From positions 1 through 44,053 of the forward strand of contig CAMTPC010000012.1 in the NCBI GenBank assembly GCA_947074295.1: a DNA stretch of 44,053 bases, in the 5' to 3' direction. The DNA comes from an uncultured Bacteroides sp. (GTDB taxonomy: Bacteria > Bacteroidota > Bacteroidia > Bacteroidales > Bacteroidaceae). Numbering within the stretch: position 1 is the stretch's first letter; every line of letters starts with the position of its first letter. Positions 1-9,644 of the stretch are shown one piece after another. The notes beneath the pieces are model-generated. The model saw only the letters and a program-made list of their open reading frames with translations, searched no databases and was not told the origin of the DNA. The translations under genes were made by a program, and so were the position numbers.

Positions 1-275
1 TATAACGTTAATACGCCTCAAAGATACTATAAAATCGTGTTAGGCCGATAAGACTAAGTGTTTTTTGTCATATTTGCCTGTATTTTGAGCTGTCATGAAG
101 CAGATTAGTACATAGGGTAATAGGCTTGGGAGATTACAACGCCTTCTCTTGAAAGATGATATGCTAAGTTTAAAGAAATAGTCACTTTTTTGACACAAAG
201 CTATTACTGTTTAGAAAAATACATTTACTTTGTTAATTGCTAAAAAAGCACTTCTAAACTTATCACTCTATAATT
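1..275. other. AT-rich leader upstream of the macroglobulin gene
   Basis: No gene is visible here. The stretch presumably holds the promoter for the following gene. A sequence resembling the Bacteroides -7 element (TTACTTTG at about 225-232, one mismatch to TAnnTTTG) is present, but no TTTG lies at the right distance upstream, so I do not call a promoter. Confidence 0.3.
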
Positions 276-3200
276 ATGAAAAGAAGATCGAATTTAATCT
301 TGGTTTTATTTTTATTGTCAATGTTGTCGTCCACTGTCAATGCCCAAACTTATGAAAAACTATGGGAAGATGTTAGGAAGTCTGAGAGCAAAGGCTTGCC
401 ACGTACCAGTCTTGAGATTATCAACCAGATTGTAGATAAGGCCAAGACCGAATGGAACTTACCCGAACTGCTCAAGGCGATGAATAAGCGAATTCAGTTC
501 ACTTCAACCCCTCTCATTTCAGATACAGACACTATTTCAATCGGAGTGGTAGCTTTAGAAAATCTATTAGAGCAGACCACAGACGAAGCTGATAAAGCTG
601 TGATCCATTCCTTGTTAGCTATGACTTATTCAGAATTTGCCTATGATAATGAATACCTCATCAGACGGAATGTTATAGTTGGAGATAGCTTAGAAACCAA
701 TTATCTGAAATGGACTCCTGCCCGCTATATGTCTTTGGTGTTAGATAATTGTCGTGCGTCATTGGTCAATCCCAAGGCGTTGATGGATGCCTCTGTGCGC
801 AGCTTTACTCCCTTTGCAGTGCTTGGTACAACTAGCGAATATTACCATCACGACCTTTATCATCTGCTTTGTACAAATGCTATCAAATCTTTGAAGCGGA
901 TGGAATGGTGTGGACAAGATTCATTGATAGACACCAATGTTGAGGGAATCTATCAGCAGATGTTCACGCTTTACGATCACCCGAAATATCAGGAGGGCAT
1001 GATTCTGGCCCGTCTCGATTATATCAACCAAATGCCAAGTAAGGATAGATGGATTAATGATCAGGATGAGGCTCGCCGAAGTGGGCAATTACCACTCAAT
1101 CCATATATTAGTGCACTGAACTACCTGCTCACTACCTATCCTCATTGTGAGACCAATGCTGAAACTTATCTGGCACTGGCGCGTTTTGCCTTTAATGCTC
1201 GTTTGAATGACATAGCCTTGCGCCTGTGCAAGGAAGGTATCAGTAAATACGGTTCTTATAAACGCATCAATGTCTTGCGCGATATGCAAGAGACGATTTT
1301 GCGTCCCTATTTTGAAACCGAAACCTCCGATGAAGTCTATCCATTGGATAGTGTTGCAGTTAAAGTGCACTATTATAACATTGATGGTCTGCAAGTCAAG
1401 CTCTACAACGATGATGAAAAATGTGTGGCTACCCACAAGTTCAAGTTGAAAGTGCCCGATAGCCATATCGATATGGATACCACTCTCTACTTTACAGCTC
1501 CTCAAGCGGGCGACTACACATTGAAGTATTGGGCTATGAAGAAAGGGAAGATCCAAAAAGTAGATAAGAACCAACATGAGGAGCAGGATCTGAATGTTTG
1601 CAACATTAAGCTTCTGTTGATGTCATTACCCGATAACCGTTTTCAGGCTGTAGTGGTCGATGCCAAGAGTGGACAACCTGTTAAGGATGCTTCTGTTTGC
1701 TATAGTGCAACCAAAGAAAGCGGGTTGCCTACATTGACCTACACCACTGATGAGACTGGAAAAGTGGAATTCTCGTATGTGGATAAGTATCGTAATTTGC
1801 GTGCGACCTACCAGGAGGATAATAACACTTCTACTATGTATGTCTCCAAAACAATGACAAATATCTTCTCCACAAAAGATAGAGAACAATCTAAAGTGCA
1901 GTTGTTGACGGATCGTAGCATCTATCGCCCAGGGCAAACGGTGCATGTCAAGGGTATCGCCTATGAGCAAAAAAGCCTGAATGCACAGGTGTTATCAGGA
2001 AAAACTTATACTGTAACACTATATGATGCTAATGATCAAGAAGTAGGCAAGCAAGAGTTGACTACCAATGAATTCGGGTCTTTTGCAACTAGCTTTGAAC
2101 TGCCATCCGCCTGCCTCAATGGCAATTTCAGACTGCATACTGCTGGTGGCACCACGTCCATAAAGGTCGAAGACTATAAGCGCCCTTCCTTTGAGGTGAA
2201 TTTCAAGAAACCAGATGTATCGTATAAGTTGGATGATATCGTCTATCTGTCGGGCGATGCCATGACTTTTAGTGGAGTGCCTTTGCGCGATTTGCAAGTG
2301 GACTATAAAGTGACGCGCCGATATTTTTCTCTCTGGCGCTATATGCCTGTCTCCTATGGCGAATCAGTGACGGCTACGGGCAGTGAGCTAATCAATGCTA
2401 CCGGTGATTTTACTATTCCCGTATACCTTAAACCTGCCGAAGACCATGCTAACTCCTCTTTGATACATTATTATACCTATATCGTGCAAGCCACAGTGAC
2501 CAATCTGGCTGGAGAAACACAATCGGCTACTTTTGTGATCAATGCAGGTACGCGCTCAATGCGTCTCAATGCGGAACTGGGTGAGAGAATGCTGAAAAGC
2601 GATTCGCTTCAGACCATCTTCACGGCTCATAATCTGAATAATGAACCTGTGAGTGTGCAGGGAAACTATATGCTTTATGCTATGAAAGGGGCTGAAACAG
2701 AAGACGAAGCGAAAAAAAGGAAGGAAGTACTGACGGCGCCTTTCACATCCAATCAGCCCACTTCGCTAGCGGCTTGGCGCAATCTGCCTTCGGGTAAATA
2801 CCTCATCGTGTTGGAAGCAAAAGACAGTGAAGGACAGATGGTAGACATCGAAAAGACCTTTGTGCTCTTTGATACCGCCGATAAACGTCCGCCCGTGAAG
2901 AGTGATCTATGGTATTATGCCGTGAACACTGAGTTCGATGCTGAGCATCCTGCATCTTTCTACTTCGGCACTTCCTACAAAGATACATATGTGTTGGTTA
3001 ATGTATTGGCAGGAGGAAAAGTGATTGAGAGTACAACGCTGCAGCTCAATGACAGCATCCTGCACTATCAATTGCCTTATAAAGAAAGTTATGGCAACGG
3101 CATGTCACTCAATTTCTGTTTTGTGAAGAACTTTAAGGATTATCAGCAAACCGTGACGCTCAAACAACGTTTGCCTGATACCAAGCTCACGATGAAGTGG

Positions 3201-6014
3201 GACGTATTCCGTGACAAACTGCGTCCCGGACAACATGAAGAATGGCGACTCACCATCAAACGCCCTGATGGTATGCCTGCCAATGCCGAAATGCTCGCTA
3301 CCATGTATGATGCATCGCTTGACAAGATTTGGCCCAATAACCAAGCTCTGCAAGTGTTTTACAATCTGCGAGTGCCCAACCTAAACTGGCAAACACTGAA
3401 TGCCTATACAGAAAACTATTCTTGGGTAGGCAATGAAAAATACTACAAGTGTCCATTGCTTGCCTACGACCATTTTGATTGGAGTCCCTTCTCTTATAGT
3501 AGTATTGATAATGTAGTCGTTGTTGCCTATGGATATGGAAGAAATGCAAAAGCTGCTTTGGCAAGCCGTGCATCTGGTGTGCGAGTGAATGGTGCTAATC
3601 CTCCTAGCGATGATGAGCTGATGCTTAGAGGGACTAACGCTCCCGTTTTGGCCGAAGCTTATGCAGAAGAAGAGGACTCAGAAGGAGAAGCGCTAGAAAA
3701 AGCTCCCGAAGACCTGCGTACCAATTTGGCTGAGACAGCTTTCTTTTATCCTTTCTTGCGAACCAATGAAGAGGGAGAAGTGGTGTTGTCATTCACCATG
3801 CCACAATCCTTGACGAGCTGGAACTTCCGAGGCTACGCCCATACCAAAGAGATGCTTACAGGTATGCTCGATGGCACTACTGTTACAGCGAAGGATTTCA
3901 TGCTTAGCCCGTATATGCCACGCTTTGTGCGGATAGGCGATCAAACGACCATTGCCGCTACCATTGCCAATCTCACTGATAAGACTATTGCTGGTACTGT
4001 AAGCATGACACTTTTCAATCCGATGAATGAGAAGATCGTGTTGACGCGCAAGCAACCATTTAGTGTCGACGCGAAGCAGACCATTGGTGTCGATTTCAGT
4101 TTCACTGTTCCTCAGGGCTATGAACTGTTGGGTTGTCGCATGATAGCCGATGGCGGTACATTCAGCGATGGCGAACAGCAAATATTGCCCGTCTTGTCCG
4201 ATAAGATACGTCTTACGGAAACTGTAGCGATGCCGATAATGGGTAATGAAACCCGCACATTCTCGCTCGATAAACTGTTCAACAACCATAGCAGCACTGC
4301 TGCCAACCGTTCGCTCACTGTGGAGTTCACGGGCAATCCCGCATGGTATGCTGTGCAAGCACTGCCCACATTGACCAGTCCCATCTTTGATAATGCCATC
4401 AATTGGGCGGCTGCCAATTATGCCAATGGTATAGCCGAATGGATTGCCAACTCCCAACCTCGCATCGCCGAGATTGTGCGTCAGTGGAAAGATCAAGACG
4501 GCACCGCGGAAACCTTCATCAGCCAGTTGCAGAAGAATCAAGAGTTGAAAACCATCATCCTGAACGAGTCGCCATGGGTGCTCGAAGCGCAGAGCCAGCA
4601 AGAACAGATGGAACGTATCTCTACGCTGTTCGATATTCACATGATGCGCAACAACACCATCACCGCATTGACACGCTTGCAAGAACTGCAAAATCCCAAT
4701 GGCTTGTGGAGCTGGTTCAGAGGAATGAATGGAAGTTCAAGCGTGACATTGTATATCGCCATCCTCAATGCCCGTCAAGCTATGCTTACTGGTCAGCCTA
4801 TGGATGTGCAATTGCTCAAAATGCAGAAGTCAGCGCTGACCTATCTGCACAAAGAAATGCTAGACTACTATAATCGTCTCACAAAGAAGCAGAAAGAATC
4901 CTTTGTACTACACGAACAAGGTGTCCAGTATTTATATTTATCGAAGATTTCGGGTAGCAACATGCCATCACCCAATGCTAAAGTATACGAGTTTTTGCTA
5001 GACCATCTATATAGACGTCTGGATAGCTCTTCTATGAAAACCAAGGCTATGGCAGCCATCATACTCGAAAAAGCCGGTGCACATTCGAAAGCTATGGAGT
5101 TCATCGCTTCATTGAAAGAGCATCTCACCAGCTCTCCCAATCAAGGCATGTACTTCAATATTCCTCAGTATCCTTATAGCTGGGAAGGTTCGCAGCTCGA
5201 AGCACAGGTCTATGCGATGGAAGCCTTCCAAACCGTGGCCAAAGATGCTGAAACAGTTGAGGCCATGAAATTATGGCTGCTCACTCAAAAGCAAACGCAG
5301 GCATGGCGCTCCACTGTAGCCACTACCGATGCCCTCTACGGATTATTGATGACAGGTGACAATTTATTGGATAATACAGGTAATGTTCGTATTACTGTTG
5401 GCAACAAAACCATCAATACCAACAATCAGGCAGCAGCGCTTCCTGGTCTTGATTACGTAAAAGAAACTTTTATCAACAAGTCAATGATCGATGCCAAGAC
5501 AGCCACCGTGCGCAAGACGGGCGAAGGCCCTGCATGGGGTGCTATCTATGCACAGTATGATGAAGCTATGTCGGCCGTAGAGCAACAAGGCGAGGGGATG
5601 TCTATCACTAAGAAACTCTACATTGAACGTTATGCGGGAGACCAGAGACAGTTATTCCCTATCACCGAAGGTACTGCTTTGGAGGTCGGTGACATTGTGG
5701 TATCTATGCTTTCTTTCCAATTGGATCGCTCGATGCAGTTCGTGCAGCTCAAAGATCAGCGAGCCGCTTGTTTCGAACCGGTAGAGTCGCTTTCGGGATA
5801 TAGATGGAACAATGGCTTTGGTTACTATGTTGATATTAAAGACGCATCTACCAACTTCTTCTTTGATAGATTGAGCAAAGGCGAATATACTCTTCAATAT
5901 ACTTATCGGGTGAGTCGTGCTGGTATCTACGAAACAGGAGTGGCTACTTTGCAATGTGCCTATGCACCCGAGTATTCGGCACATTCGGCTTCATCAAAAG
6001 TTGCGGTGAGGTAG
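276..6014 (+). CDS. Secreted alpha-2-macroglobulin family protein without thioester
   Basis: A 1912-residue secreted protein. The signal peptide (about residues 1-23) ends VNAQ. A helical, TPR-like N-terminal part follows, then macroglobulin (MG) beta-domains. These include an MG2-type segment with the DRSIYRPGQTVHVKG motif near residue 545. The conserved alpha-2-macroglobulin core (FFYPFLRTNEEGEVVLSFTM, ~1155-1175) comes next, and then an alpha/alpha toroid (~1370-1750). In this family such proteins trap or inhibit proteases in the envelope. The Cys-x-Glu-Gln thioester expected at the toroid start is absent: the local sequence after LPTLT is SPIFDNAINW. A short motif VVVVAYGYG (~1079), like the start of SusC plug domains, precedes an acidic, bait-like linker. 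It is monocistronic, with a hairpin terminator downstream and no penicillin-binding protein 1C neighbour. The family call is firm; the protease-inhibitor role is inferred. Confidence 0.9.
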   Translation: MKRRSNLILVLFLLSMLSSTVNAQTYEKLWEDVRKSESKGLPRTSLEIINQIVDKAKTEWNLPELLKAMNKRIQFTSTPLISDTDTISIGVVALENLLEQTTDEADKAVIHSLLAMTYSEFAYDNEYLIRRNVIVGDSLETNYLKWTPARYMSLVLDNCRASLVNPKALMDASVRSFTPFAVLGTTSEYYHHDLYHLLCTNAIKSLKRMEWCGQDSLIDTNVEGIYQQMFTLYDHPKYQEGMILARLDYINQMPSKDRWINDQDEARRSGQLPLNPYISALNYLLTTYPHCETNAETYLALARFAFNARLNDIALRLCKEGISKYGSYKRINVLRDMQETILRPYFETETSDEVYPLDSVAVKVHYYNIDGLQVKLYNDDEKCVATHKFKLKVPDSHIDMDTTLYFTAPQAGDYTLKYWAMKKGKIQKVDKNQHEEQDLNVCNIKLLLMSLPDNRFQAVVVDAKSGQPVKDASVCYSATKESGLPTLTYTTDETGKVEFSYVDKYRNLRATYQEDNNTSTMYVSKTMTNIFSTKDREQSKVQLLTDRSIYRPGQTVHVKGIAYEQKSLNAQVLSGKTYTVTLYDANDQEVGKQELTTNEFGSFATSFELPSACLNGNFRLHTAGGTTSIKVEDYKRPSFEVNFKKPDVSYKLDDIVYLSGDAMTFSGVPLRDLQVDYKVTRRYFSLWRYMPVSYGESVTATGSELINATGDFTIPVYLKPAEDHANSSLIHYYTYIVQATVTNLAGETQSATFVINAGTRSMRLNAELGERMLKSDSLQTIFTAHNLNNEPVSVQGNYMLYAMKGAETEDEAKKRKEVLTAPFTSNQPTSLAAWRNLPSGKYLIVLEAKDSEGQMVDIEKTFVLFDTADKRPPVKSDLWYYAVNTEFDAEHPASFYFGTSYKDTYVLVNVLAGGKVIESTTLQLNDSILHYQLPYKESYGNGMSLNFCFVKNFKDYQQTVTLKQRLPDTKLTMKWDVFRDKLRPGQHEEWRLTIKRPDGMPANAEMLATMYDASLDKIWPNNQALQVFYNLRVPNLNWQTLNAYTENYSWVGNEKYYKCPLLAYDHFDWSPFSYSSIDNVVVVAYGYGRNAKAALASRASGVRVNGANPPSDDELMLRGTNAPVLAEAYAEEEDSEGEALEKAPEDLRTNLAETAFFYPFLRTNEEGEVVLSFTMPQSLTSWNFRGYAHTKEMLTGMLDGTTVTAKDFMLSPYMPRFVRIGDQTTIAATIANLTDKTIAGTVSMTLFNPMNEKIVLTRKQPFSVDAKQTIGVDFSFTVPQGYELLGCRMIADGGTFSDGEQQILPVLSDKIRLTETVAMPIMGNETRTFSLDKLFNNHSSTAANRSLTVEFTGNPAWYAVQALPTLTSPIFDNAINWAAANYANGIAEWIANSQPRIAEIVRQWKDQDGTAETFISQLQKNQELKTIILNESPWVLEAQSQQEQMERISTLFDIHMMRNNTITALTRLQELQNPNGLWSWFRGMNGSSSVTLYIAILNARQAMLTGQPMDVQLLKMQKSALTYLHKEMLDYYNRLTKKQKESFVLHEQGVQYLYLSKISGSNMPSPNAKVYEFLLDHLYRRLDSSSMKTKAMAAIILEKAGAHSKAMEFIASLKEHLTSSPNQGMYFNIPQYPYSWEGSQLEAQVYAMEAFQTVAKDAETVEAMKLWLLTQKQTQAWRSTVATTDALYGLLMTGDNLLDNTGNVRITVGNKTINTNNQAAALPGLDYVKETFINKSMIDAKTATVRKTGEGPAWGAIYAQYDEAMSAVEQQGEGMSITKKLYIERYAGDQRQLFPITEGTALEVGDIVVSMLSFQLDRSMQFVQLKDQRAACFEPVESLSGYRWNNGFGYYVDIKDASTNFFFDRLSKGEYTLQYTYRVSRAGIYETGVATLQCAYAPEYSAHSASSKVAVR

Positions 6015-6167
6015 GGAGTCGGAAAAGTATTACGATAGCCTTCATCATGCGGATAGATTTTCCTTATGGTGAAGGTTATCTACATTTAGTATCAATTGTC
6101 ATGCGTTTCAGTCACAAAGATAATATGTTTTTAAATATCGATAAAAGTGCTTGTTAGACATGCATAC

Positions 6168-6216
6168 AAGAAGAGCCGCAAACCCTTTTAAAGGATTTGC
6201 GGCTCTTCTTATTTTG
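6168..6216. terminator. Bidirectional hairpin terminator between A2M and rpmH
   Basis: There is a perfect 15-bp inverted repeat (arms 6168-6182 and 6196-6210, AAGAAGAGCCGCAAA) with a 13-base loop. It lies between convergent genes, so it can serve both. The T-run after it is short (ATTTTG), so termination may be partial. Confidence 0.75.
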
Positions 6217-6233
6217 TTGACAAAGTAGGCTAA

Positions 6234-6395
6234 TTATGCTTTAGCGCCATTGTATTCGTCAGAAACTGTAAGTTTCTTACGGCCTTTTGCACGACGTGCA
6301 GCCAATACTCTACGACCATTAGCTGTTGCCATTCTCTCACGGAAACCGTGTTTGTTCTTTCTCTTTCTGTTAGAGGGTTGATAGGTTCTCTTCAT
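6234..6395 (-). CDS. rpmH: 50S ribosomal protein L34
   Basis: A 53-residue, very basic protein that opens [19 protein letters not shown] and continues with [20 protein letters not shown], the L34 signature. It is a component of the large ribosomal subunit near the peptide exit tunnel. The C-terminus is extended by an acidic-polar tail ([11 protein letters not shown]), which I recall from Bacteroidales L34 proteins. The ATG start is fixed by the conserved MKRTYQPS opening. It has its own canonical Bacteroides promoter about 47 bases upstream and is divergent from efp. Unlike in many bacteria, dnaA or rnpA do not adjoin it here. Confidence 0.97.
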   Translation of the reverse strand: MKRTYQPSNRKRKNKHGFRERMATANGRRVLAARRAKGRKKLTVSDEYNGAKA

Positions 6396-6441
6396 TGCTA
6401 TATCTAATTTTTATTGTTTATTACTTCGCGTAATTGGGTTG

Positions 6442-6472
6442 CAAAAGTAGGGACTTTTTTTAAATAAACAAA
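6442..6472 (-). promoter_or_regulatory. Promoter of rpmH (Bacteroides -33/-7 type)
   Basis: Read on the minus strand: TTTG (6472-6469), a 19-base spacer, then TACTTTTG (6449-6442) followed by C. This matches the primary Bacteroides sigma consensus TTTG-N19-20-TAnnTTTG. Confidence 0.8.
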
Positions 6473-6499
6473 GAGATAACTCTTTTTTAGTCAATATAC

Positions 6500-6531
6500 T
6501 TTGCGATTTTTATTGATTTAAATTACTTTTG
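6500..6531 (+). promoter_or_regulatory. Promoter of efp (Bacteroides -33/-7 type)
   Basis: TTTG (6500-6503), a 20-base spacer, then TACTTTTG (6524-6531) followed by CA. It matches the primary Bacteroides consensus and leaves a leader of about 50 bases before the efp ATG. Its -33 box lies 28 bases from the -33 box of the divergent rpmH promoter. Confidence 0.8.
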
Positions 6532-6589
6532 CAGCCGAAAACTTCACATTAAGTAGAATTTTAGAATAAATCAATTAAGATATCCAAGT

Positions 6590-7156
6590 ATGATTAATGC
6601 GCAAGACATCAAAAACGGAACTTGCATCCGTATGGACGGAAAGCTCTATTTCTGTATCGAATTTCTTCATGTAAAACCAGGTAAAGGTAACACATTCATG
6701 CGTACCAAGCTGAAAGACGTAGTTAACGGTGGTGTTATCGAACGTCGTTTCAATATCGGTGAAAAGCTTGAAGATGTACGTGTAGAACGTCGTCCTTATC
6801 AATTCCTATATAAAGAAGGCGAAGATTTTATCTTCATGAACCAAGAAACTTTCGACCAACATCCTATCGCTCACGATTTGATCAACGGTGTAGACTTCCT
6901 TTTGGAAGGTATGGTGCTCGAGGTAGTATCGGATGCTTCTACTGAAACTGTGCTTTACGCTGATATGCCTACAAAAGTTCAGATGAAGATTACTTACACT
7001 GAACCAGGTTTGAAAGGCGATACAGCTACAAACACATTGAAACCAGCTACTGTTGAATCGGGTGCCACAGTACGTGTACCATTGTTCATCACAGAAGGCG
7101 AAACTATCGAAATCGATACTCGCGATGGTTCTTATCAAGGTCGTGTAAAAGTGTAA
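6590..7156 (+). CDS. efp: Translation elongation factor P
   Basis: A 188-residue EF-P of usual length with three beta-barrel domains. It binds ribosomes stalled at polyproline stretches between the P and E sites. The domain I loop reads HVKPGKGNTF. Lys32 stands where the modified lysine sits in the E. coli protein, so this is the lysine type rather than the EarP/arginine type. The C-terminal signature (FITEGETIEIDTRDGSYQGRV) is intact. No modifying enzyme gene (epmA, epmB, earP) is in the window. It is monocistronic between a strong promoter and a strong terminator. Confidence 0.98.
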   Translation: MINAQDIKNGTCIRMDGKLYFCIEFLHVKPGKGNTFMRTKLKDVVNGGVIERRFNIGEKLEDVRVERRPYQFLYKEGEDFIFMNQETFDQHPIAHDLINGVDFLLEGMVLEVVSDASTETVLYADMPTKVQMKITYTEPGLKGDTATNTLKPATVESGATVRVPLFITEGETIEIDTRDGSYQGRVKV

Positions 7157-7187
7157 TGCTTTAGAAATACTAACGCTTTATGGCGAT

Positions 7188-7236
7188 AAAAAGGCAAGCT
7201 AAAACAACAAACTGTTGTGTTTAGCTTGCCTTTTTT
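7188..7236 (+). terminator. Intrinsic terminator of efp
   Basis: Long inverted repeat (arms about 7188-7203 and 7220-7235, core GGCAAGCTAAA/TTTAGCTTGCC) with an inner ACAAC/GTTGT extension, ending in six T residues. Confidence 0.88.
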
Positions 7237-7250
7237 ATTTGATTAAAAAC

Positions 7251-7258
7251 TATCTTTG
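7251..7258 (+). promoter_or_regulatory. Probable -7 element of the alkaline phosphatase gene
   Basis: TATCTTTG followed by CG fits the Bacteroides -7 box TAnnTTTG and lies 26 bases before the ATG. No TTTG sits at the standard 19-20 base distance upstream, so only half of the promoter is recognisable. Confidence 0.5.
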
Positions 7259-7283
7259 CGACGTAAATGAATAAACAACAAAA

Positions 7284-8690
7284 ATGATAATGAAAAGAGC
7301 ATTTAATCTATTGTTTTTTGTGCTGCTGGCTATTGCGGCCCAAGGACAGGCGAAGTATGTTTTCTACTTCATCGGCGATGGCATGGGATTGAATCACGTC
7401 AATGGTACCGAAATGTATCTTGCTGCATTGCAGGATGGTAGGATTGGTCGTGAACCATTGCGTTTCACACAATTTCCTGTGGGATCGATGGCAACTACCT
7501 TTTCGGCTTCCAATCCTGTGACCGACTCATCGGCGGCAGGTACAGCCCTAGCTACAGGGGTGAAAACCAAAAATGGCGTCATCGGTATGGATAAGGATTT
7601 GAATCCGGTAAACTCTGTGGCTCATCGCGCCAAGAACACGGGCAAAAAAGTTGGAGTAGCCACCAGTGTCAGTGTAGATCATGCCACTCCTGCGGCTTTT
7701 TATGCTCACCAGCCACGTCGCAACTACTATTACGAGATTGCCAATGACTTGATAGCTTCTGATTTTGACTTTTATGCCGGAGCTGGCTTTTTGAAGCCCG
7801 AAACAACTTTTGACAAGAAAGATGCGCCCAATATTTTCACCTTGTTCGATGAATCGGATTATACCGTTTCTTATGGCTATGCCGATTACAACGGTAAGAA
7901 GGGGGATGCCAAGAAAATGATCTTGATTCAGCCCGATGAGAAAGATAAATACTCTTTACCCTATGCTATAGACCGTGATGAAGATGATTTGACCTTACCT
8001 CAAATCACTGAAGCTGCCATCGATTTCTTGTATAAAGGAAAAGGTAAAAGCAATGGCTTCTTCTTGATGGTTGAAGGTGGAAAGATTGACTGGAGCAGCC
8101 ACAGCAACGATGCTGCTACCACTTTCCAAGAAGTGATTGATTTTGACTTGGCTATCCAAGAAGCCTACCAATTCTATTTGAAACACCCTAAAGAGACATT
8201 GATTATCGTCACTGCCGATCACGAAACAGGTGGCTTGAGCTTAGGTGGAAATCGCTACAATATGGAATTGTCAGTATTGCAACATCAGCTGCCTTCTGTA
8301 GATAAACTTTCCAATATGCTGACAAATTTGCGCAAGCAAGAAAATGTGACTTGGGAAGATATTAAGCAGCTGCTTGCCTCGCAAATGGGCTTTTGGACTG
8401 AGTTGCCTATATCTTGGGATCAAGAAAAAAGACTCCGTGATGAGTATGAACTTACTTTTGTCAATCACAAAGAAGGTTTTGAGGAAAGCCTCTATAGCCG
8501 TACCGAGCCCTTAGCTGCTCGCGCAAAGGAAATAATGAATGAGATGGCGATGGTCGGTTGGGCACATGGTAGCCACACTGCTGGCTATGTACCAGTTTAT
8601 GCCATCGGGCCGGGTTCCGAGTTATTTACTGGCGTAATGGATATCAGCGATATCCCGATGAAAATCTCTAAGGCGGCACGATACAAATAA
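7284..8690 (+). CDS. Secreted alkaline phosphatase
   Basis: A 468-residue phosphomonoesterase of the alkaline phosphatase superfamily, exported by a signal peptide ending AAQGQ (about residue 22). The metal site GDGMG (Asp32) and the nucleophile motif VTDSSAAGTA (Ser82) are visible. So are the VDHATPA segment, EGGKIDWSSHSND, and the metal-binding TADHETGG and WAHGSHTAG motifs, so the active site looks complete. It should release phosphate from organic monoesters in the periplasm or outside the cell. Two in-frame ATGs six bases apart (7284 and 7290) could both start it; the second gives the more typical MKRAF signal opening. It is a single-gene unit with its own terminator. No Pho-box-like operator was recognised. 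Confidence 0.93.
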   Translation: MIMKRAFNLLFFVLLAIAAQGQAKYVFYFIGDGMGLNHVNGTEMYLAALQDGRIGREPLRFTQFPVGSMATTFSASNPVTDSSAAGTALATGVKTKNGVIGMDKDLNPVNSVAHRAKNTGKKVGVATSVSVDHATPAAFYAHQPRRNYYYEIANDLIASDFDFYAGAGFLKPETTFDKKDAPNIFTLFDESDYTVSYGYADYNGKKGDAKKMILIQPDEKDKYSLPYAIDRDEDDLTLPQITEAAIDFLYKGKGKSNGFFLMVEGGKIDWSSHSNDAATTFQEVIDFDLAIQEAYQFYLKHPKETLIIVTADHETGGLSLGGNRYNMELSVLQHQLPSVDKLSNMLTNLRKQENVTWEDIKQLLASQMGFWTELPISWDQEKRLRDEYELTFVNHKEGFEESLYSRTEPLAARAKEIMNEMAMVGWAHGSHTAGYVPVYAIGPGSELFTGVMDISDIPMKISKAARYK

Positions 8691-8722
8691 TCGTCTCTAC
8701 TTTACAACACCTATTAATGCCT

Positions 8723-8776
8723 GCCCTTGTCCAGCATTTGTTTTTATTGCAAATGTCGGACAAGGGTTTTCTTTTT
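8723..8776 (+). terminator. Intrinsic terminator after alkaline phosphatase
   Basis: Inverted repeat CCCTTGTCC-GCATTTG / CAAATGTCGGACAAGGG (8723-8766) followed by TTTTCTTTTT. Confidence 0.85.
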
Positions 8777-8851
8777 AATAAAACTTAATCGCTTTGCGTC
8801 TTCTTCAACTTTATTGTCTGCCTGGATGTTTATTAATCAAAACCTATCGAT

Positions 8852-9625
8852 ATGCCACATTTAGAAGATTTTCAGAGAGGTACCGAACAGCAAAATAATG
8901 CGGAGCCTTTATTGGTCGATGCCAAAGGAAGCCAATGTCCAGGACCCATCATGACATTAGCCAATGCAGTTAAGGAAGCTGCAATGGGGCAGACCATTAC
9001 TATCGAAGTTACCGATCAAGGATTCAAACAAGACGCGGTGTCATGGTCGGCTGTGACGGGCAATACACTCGAGTCACTTACCGAAAAGGATGGTGTGATA
9101 ACCGCCTCCTTTACAAAAAAGGTAGAGATGGGACAAGCTACTCTACCGCCCAAAGAGGATAGTATGACATTGATTGTGTTCAGTGAAGAGCTGGACAAAG
9201 CTTTCGCTGCGTTCAATATTGGACTCGGAGCTTTGGCTATGGGAATGAAAGTGCAGTTTTTCTTCACCTTCTGGGGATTGAGTCTGATTCGTAAGAAACC
9301 CGATAAGGAGTTGCACAAGAGCATCAAGGAAGAGATGTTGTCGAAGATACTGCCCGCAAATGATGAGGAACTTCCTCTGTCACGTCAAAATATGATGGGT
9401 TTGGGAGCAAAAATGATGAAGCAAGTGATGAAGGAGAAGAATGTACCGCCGCTCGATTTCATGATTCATCTCGCCAAGTATAACGGTGCCAAGTTTATCG
9501 CTTGTAATATGTCGATGAGCGTCATGAACATCACCCCCGACGAACTGATGGATGGGGTAGAGATAGGTGGTGTGGCCAATATGCTAGAGTATGCCCGCAA
9601 GTCTAGTTTGAGTTATTTCATTTAA
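8852..9625 (+). CDS. TusA-DsrE fusion sulfur-trafficking protein
   Basis: A 257-residue cytoplasmic protein with two joined domains. Residues ~18-90 form a TusA-like sulfur-carrier domain (LVDAKGSQCPGPIM, persulfide Cys29 in the CPGP motif). Residues ~104-257 form a DsrE/DsrF/DrsH-like domain with GALAMGMKVQFFFTFWGL and the conserved Cys218 in FIACNMSMSVMNI. Both reactive cysteines are present, so the protein could pass a persulfide from one domain to the other. Related proteins are often annotated as DsrE/DsrF/DrsH-like or sulfurtransferase TusA family. It is followed 19 bases later by a thioredoxin, suggesting a two-gene redox/sulfur operon. The physiological sulfur donor cannot be read from the sequence. 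Confidence 0.88.
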   Translation: MPHLEDFQRGTEQQNNAEPLLVDAKGSQCPGPIMTLANAVKEAAMGQTITIEVTDQGFKQDAVSWSAVTGNTLESLTEKDGVITASFTKKVEMGQATLPPKEDSMTLIVFSEELDKAFAAFNIGLGALAMGMKVQFFFTFWGLSLIRKKPDKELHKSIKEEMLSKILPANDEELPLSRQNMMGLGAKMMKQVMKEKNVPPLDFMIHLAKYNGAKFIACNMSMSVMNITPDELMDGVEIGGVANMLEYARKSSLSYFI

Positions 9626-9644
9626 AGATATTAAATATTCGACT

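Noticed and set aside
3789..4691. 300-codon open frame on the minus strand inside the macroglobulin gene
   Set aside because: It is opposite a strongly coding frame with clear domain motifs; the minus-strand product has no recognisable domain.
6234..6395. rpmH as a sign of the chromosome origin
   Set aside because: dnaA, rnpA and yidC are absent; the neighbour is efp and no origin-like repeats were seen.
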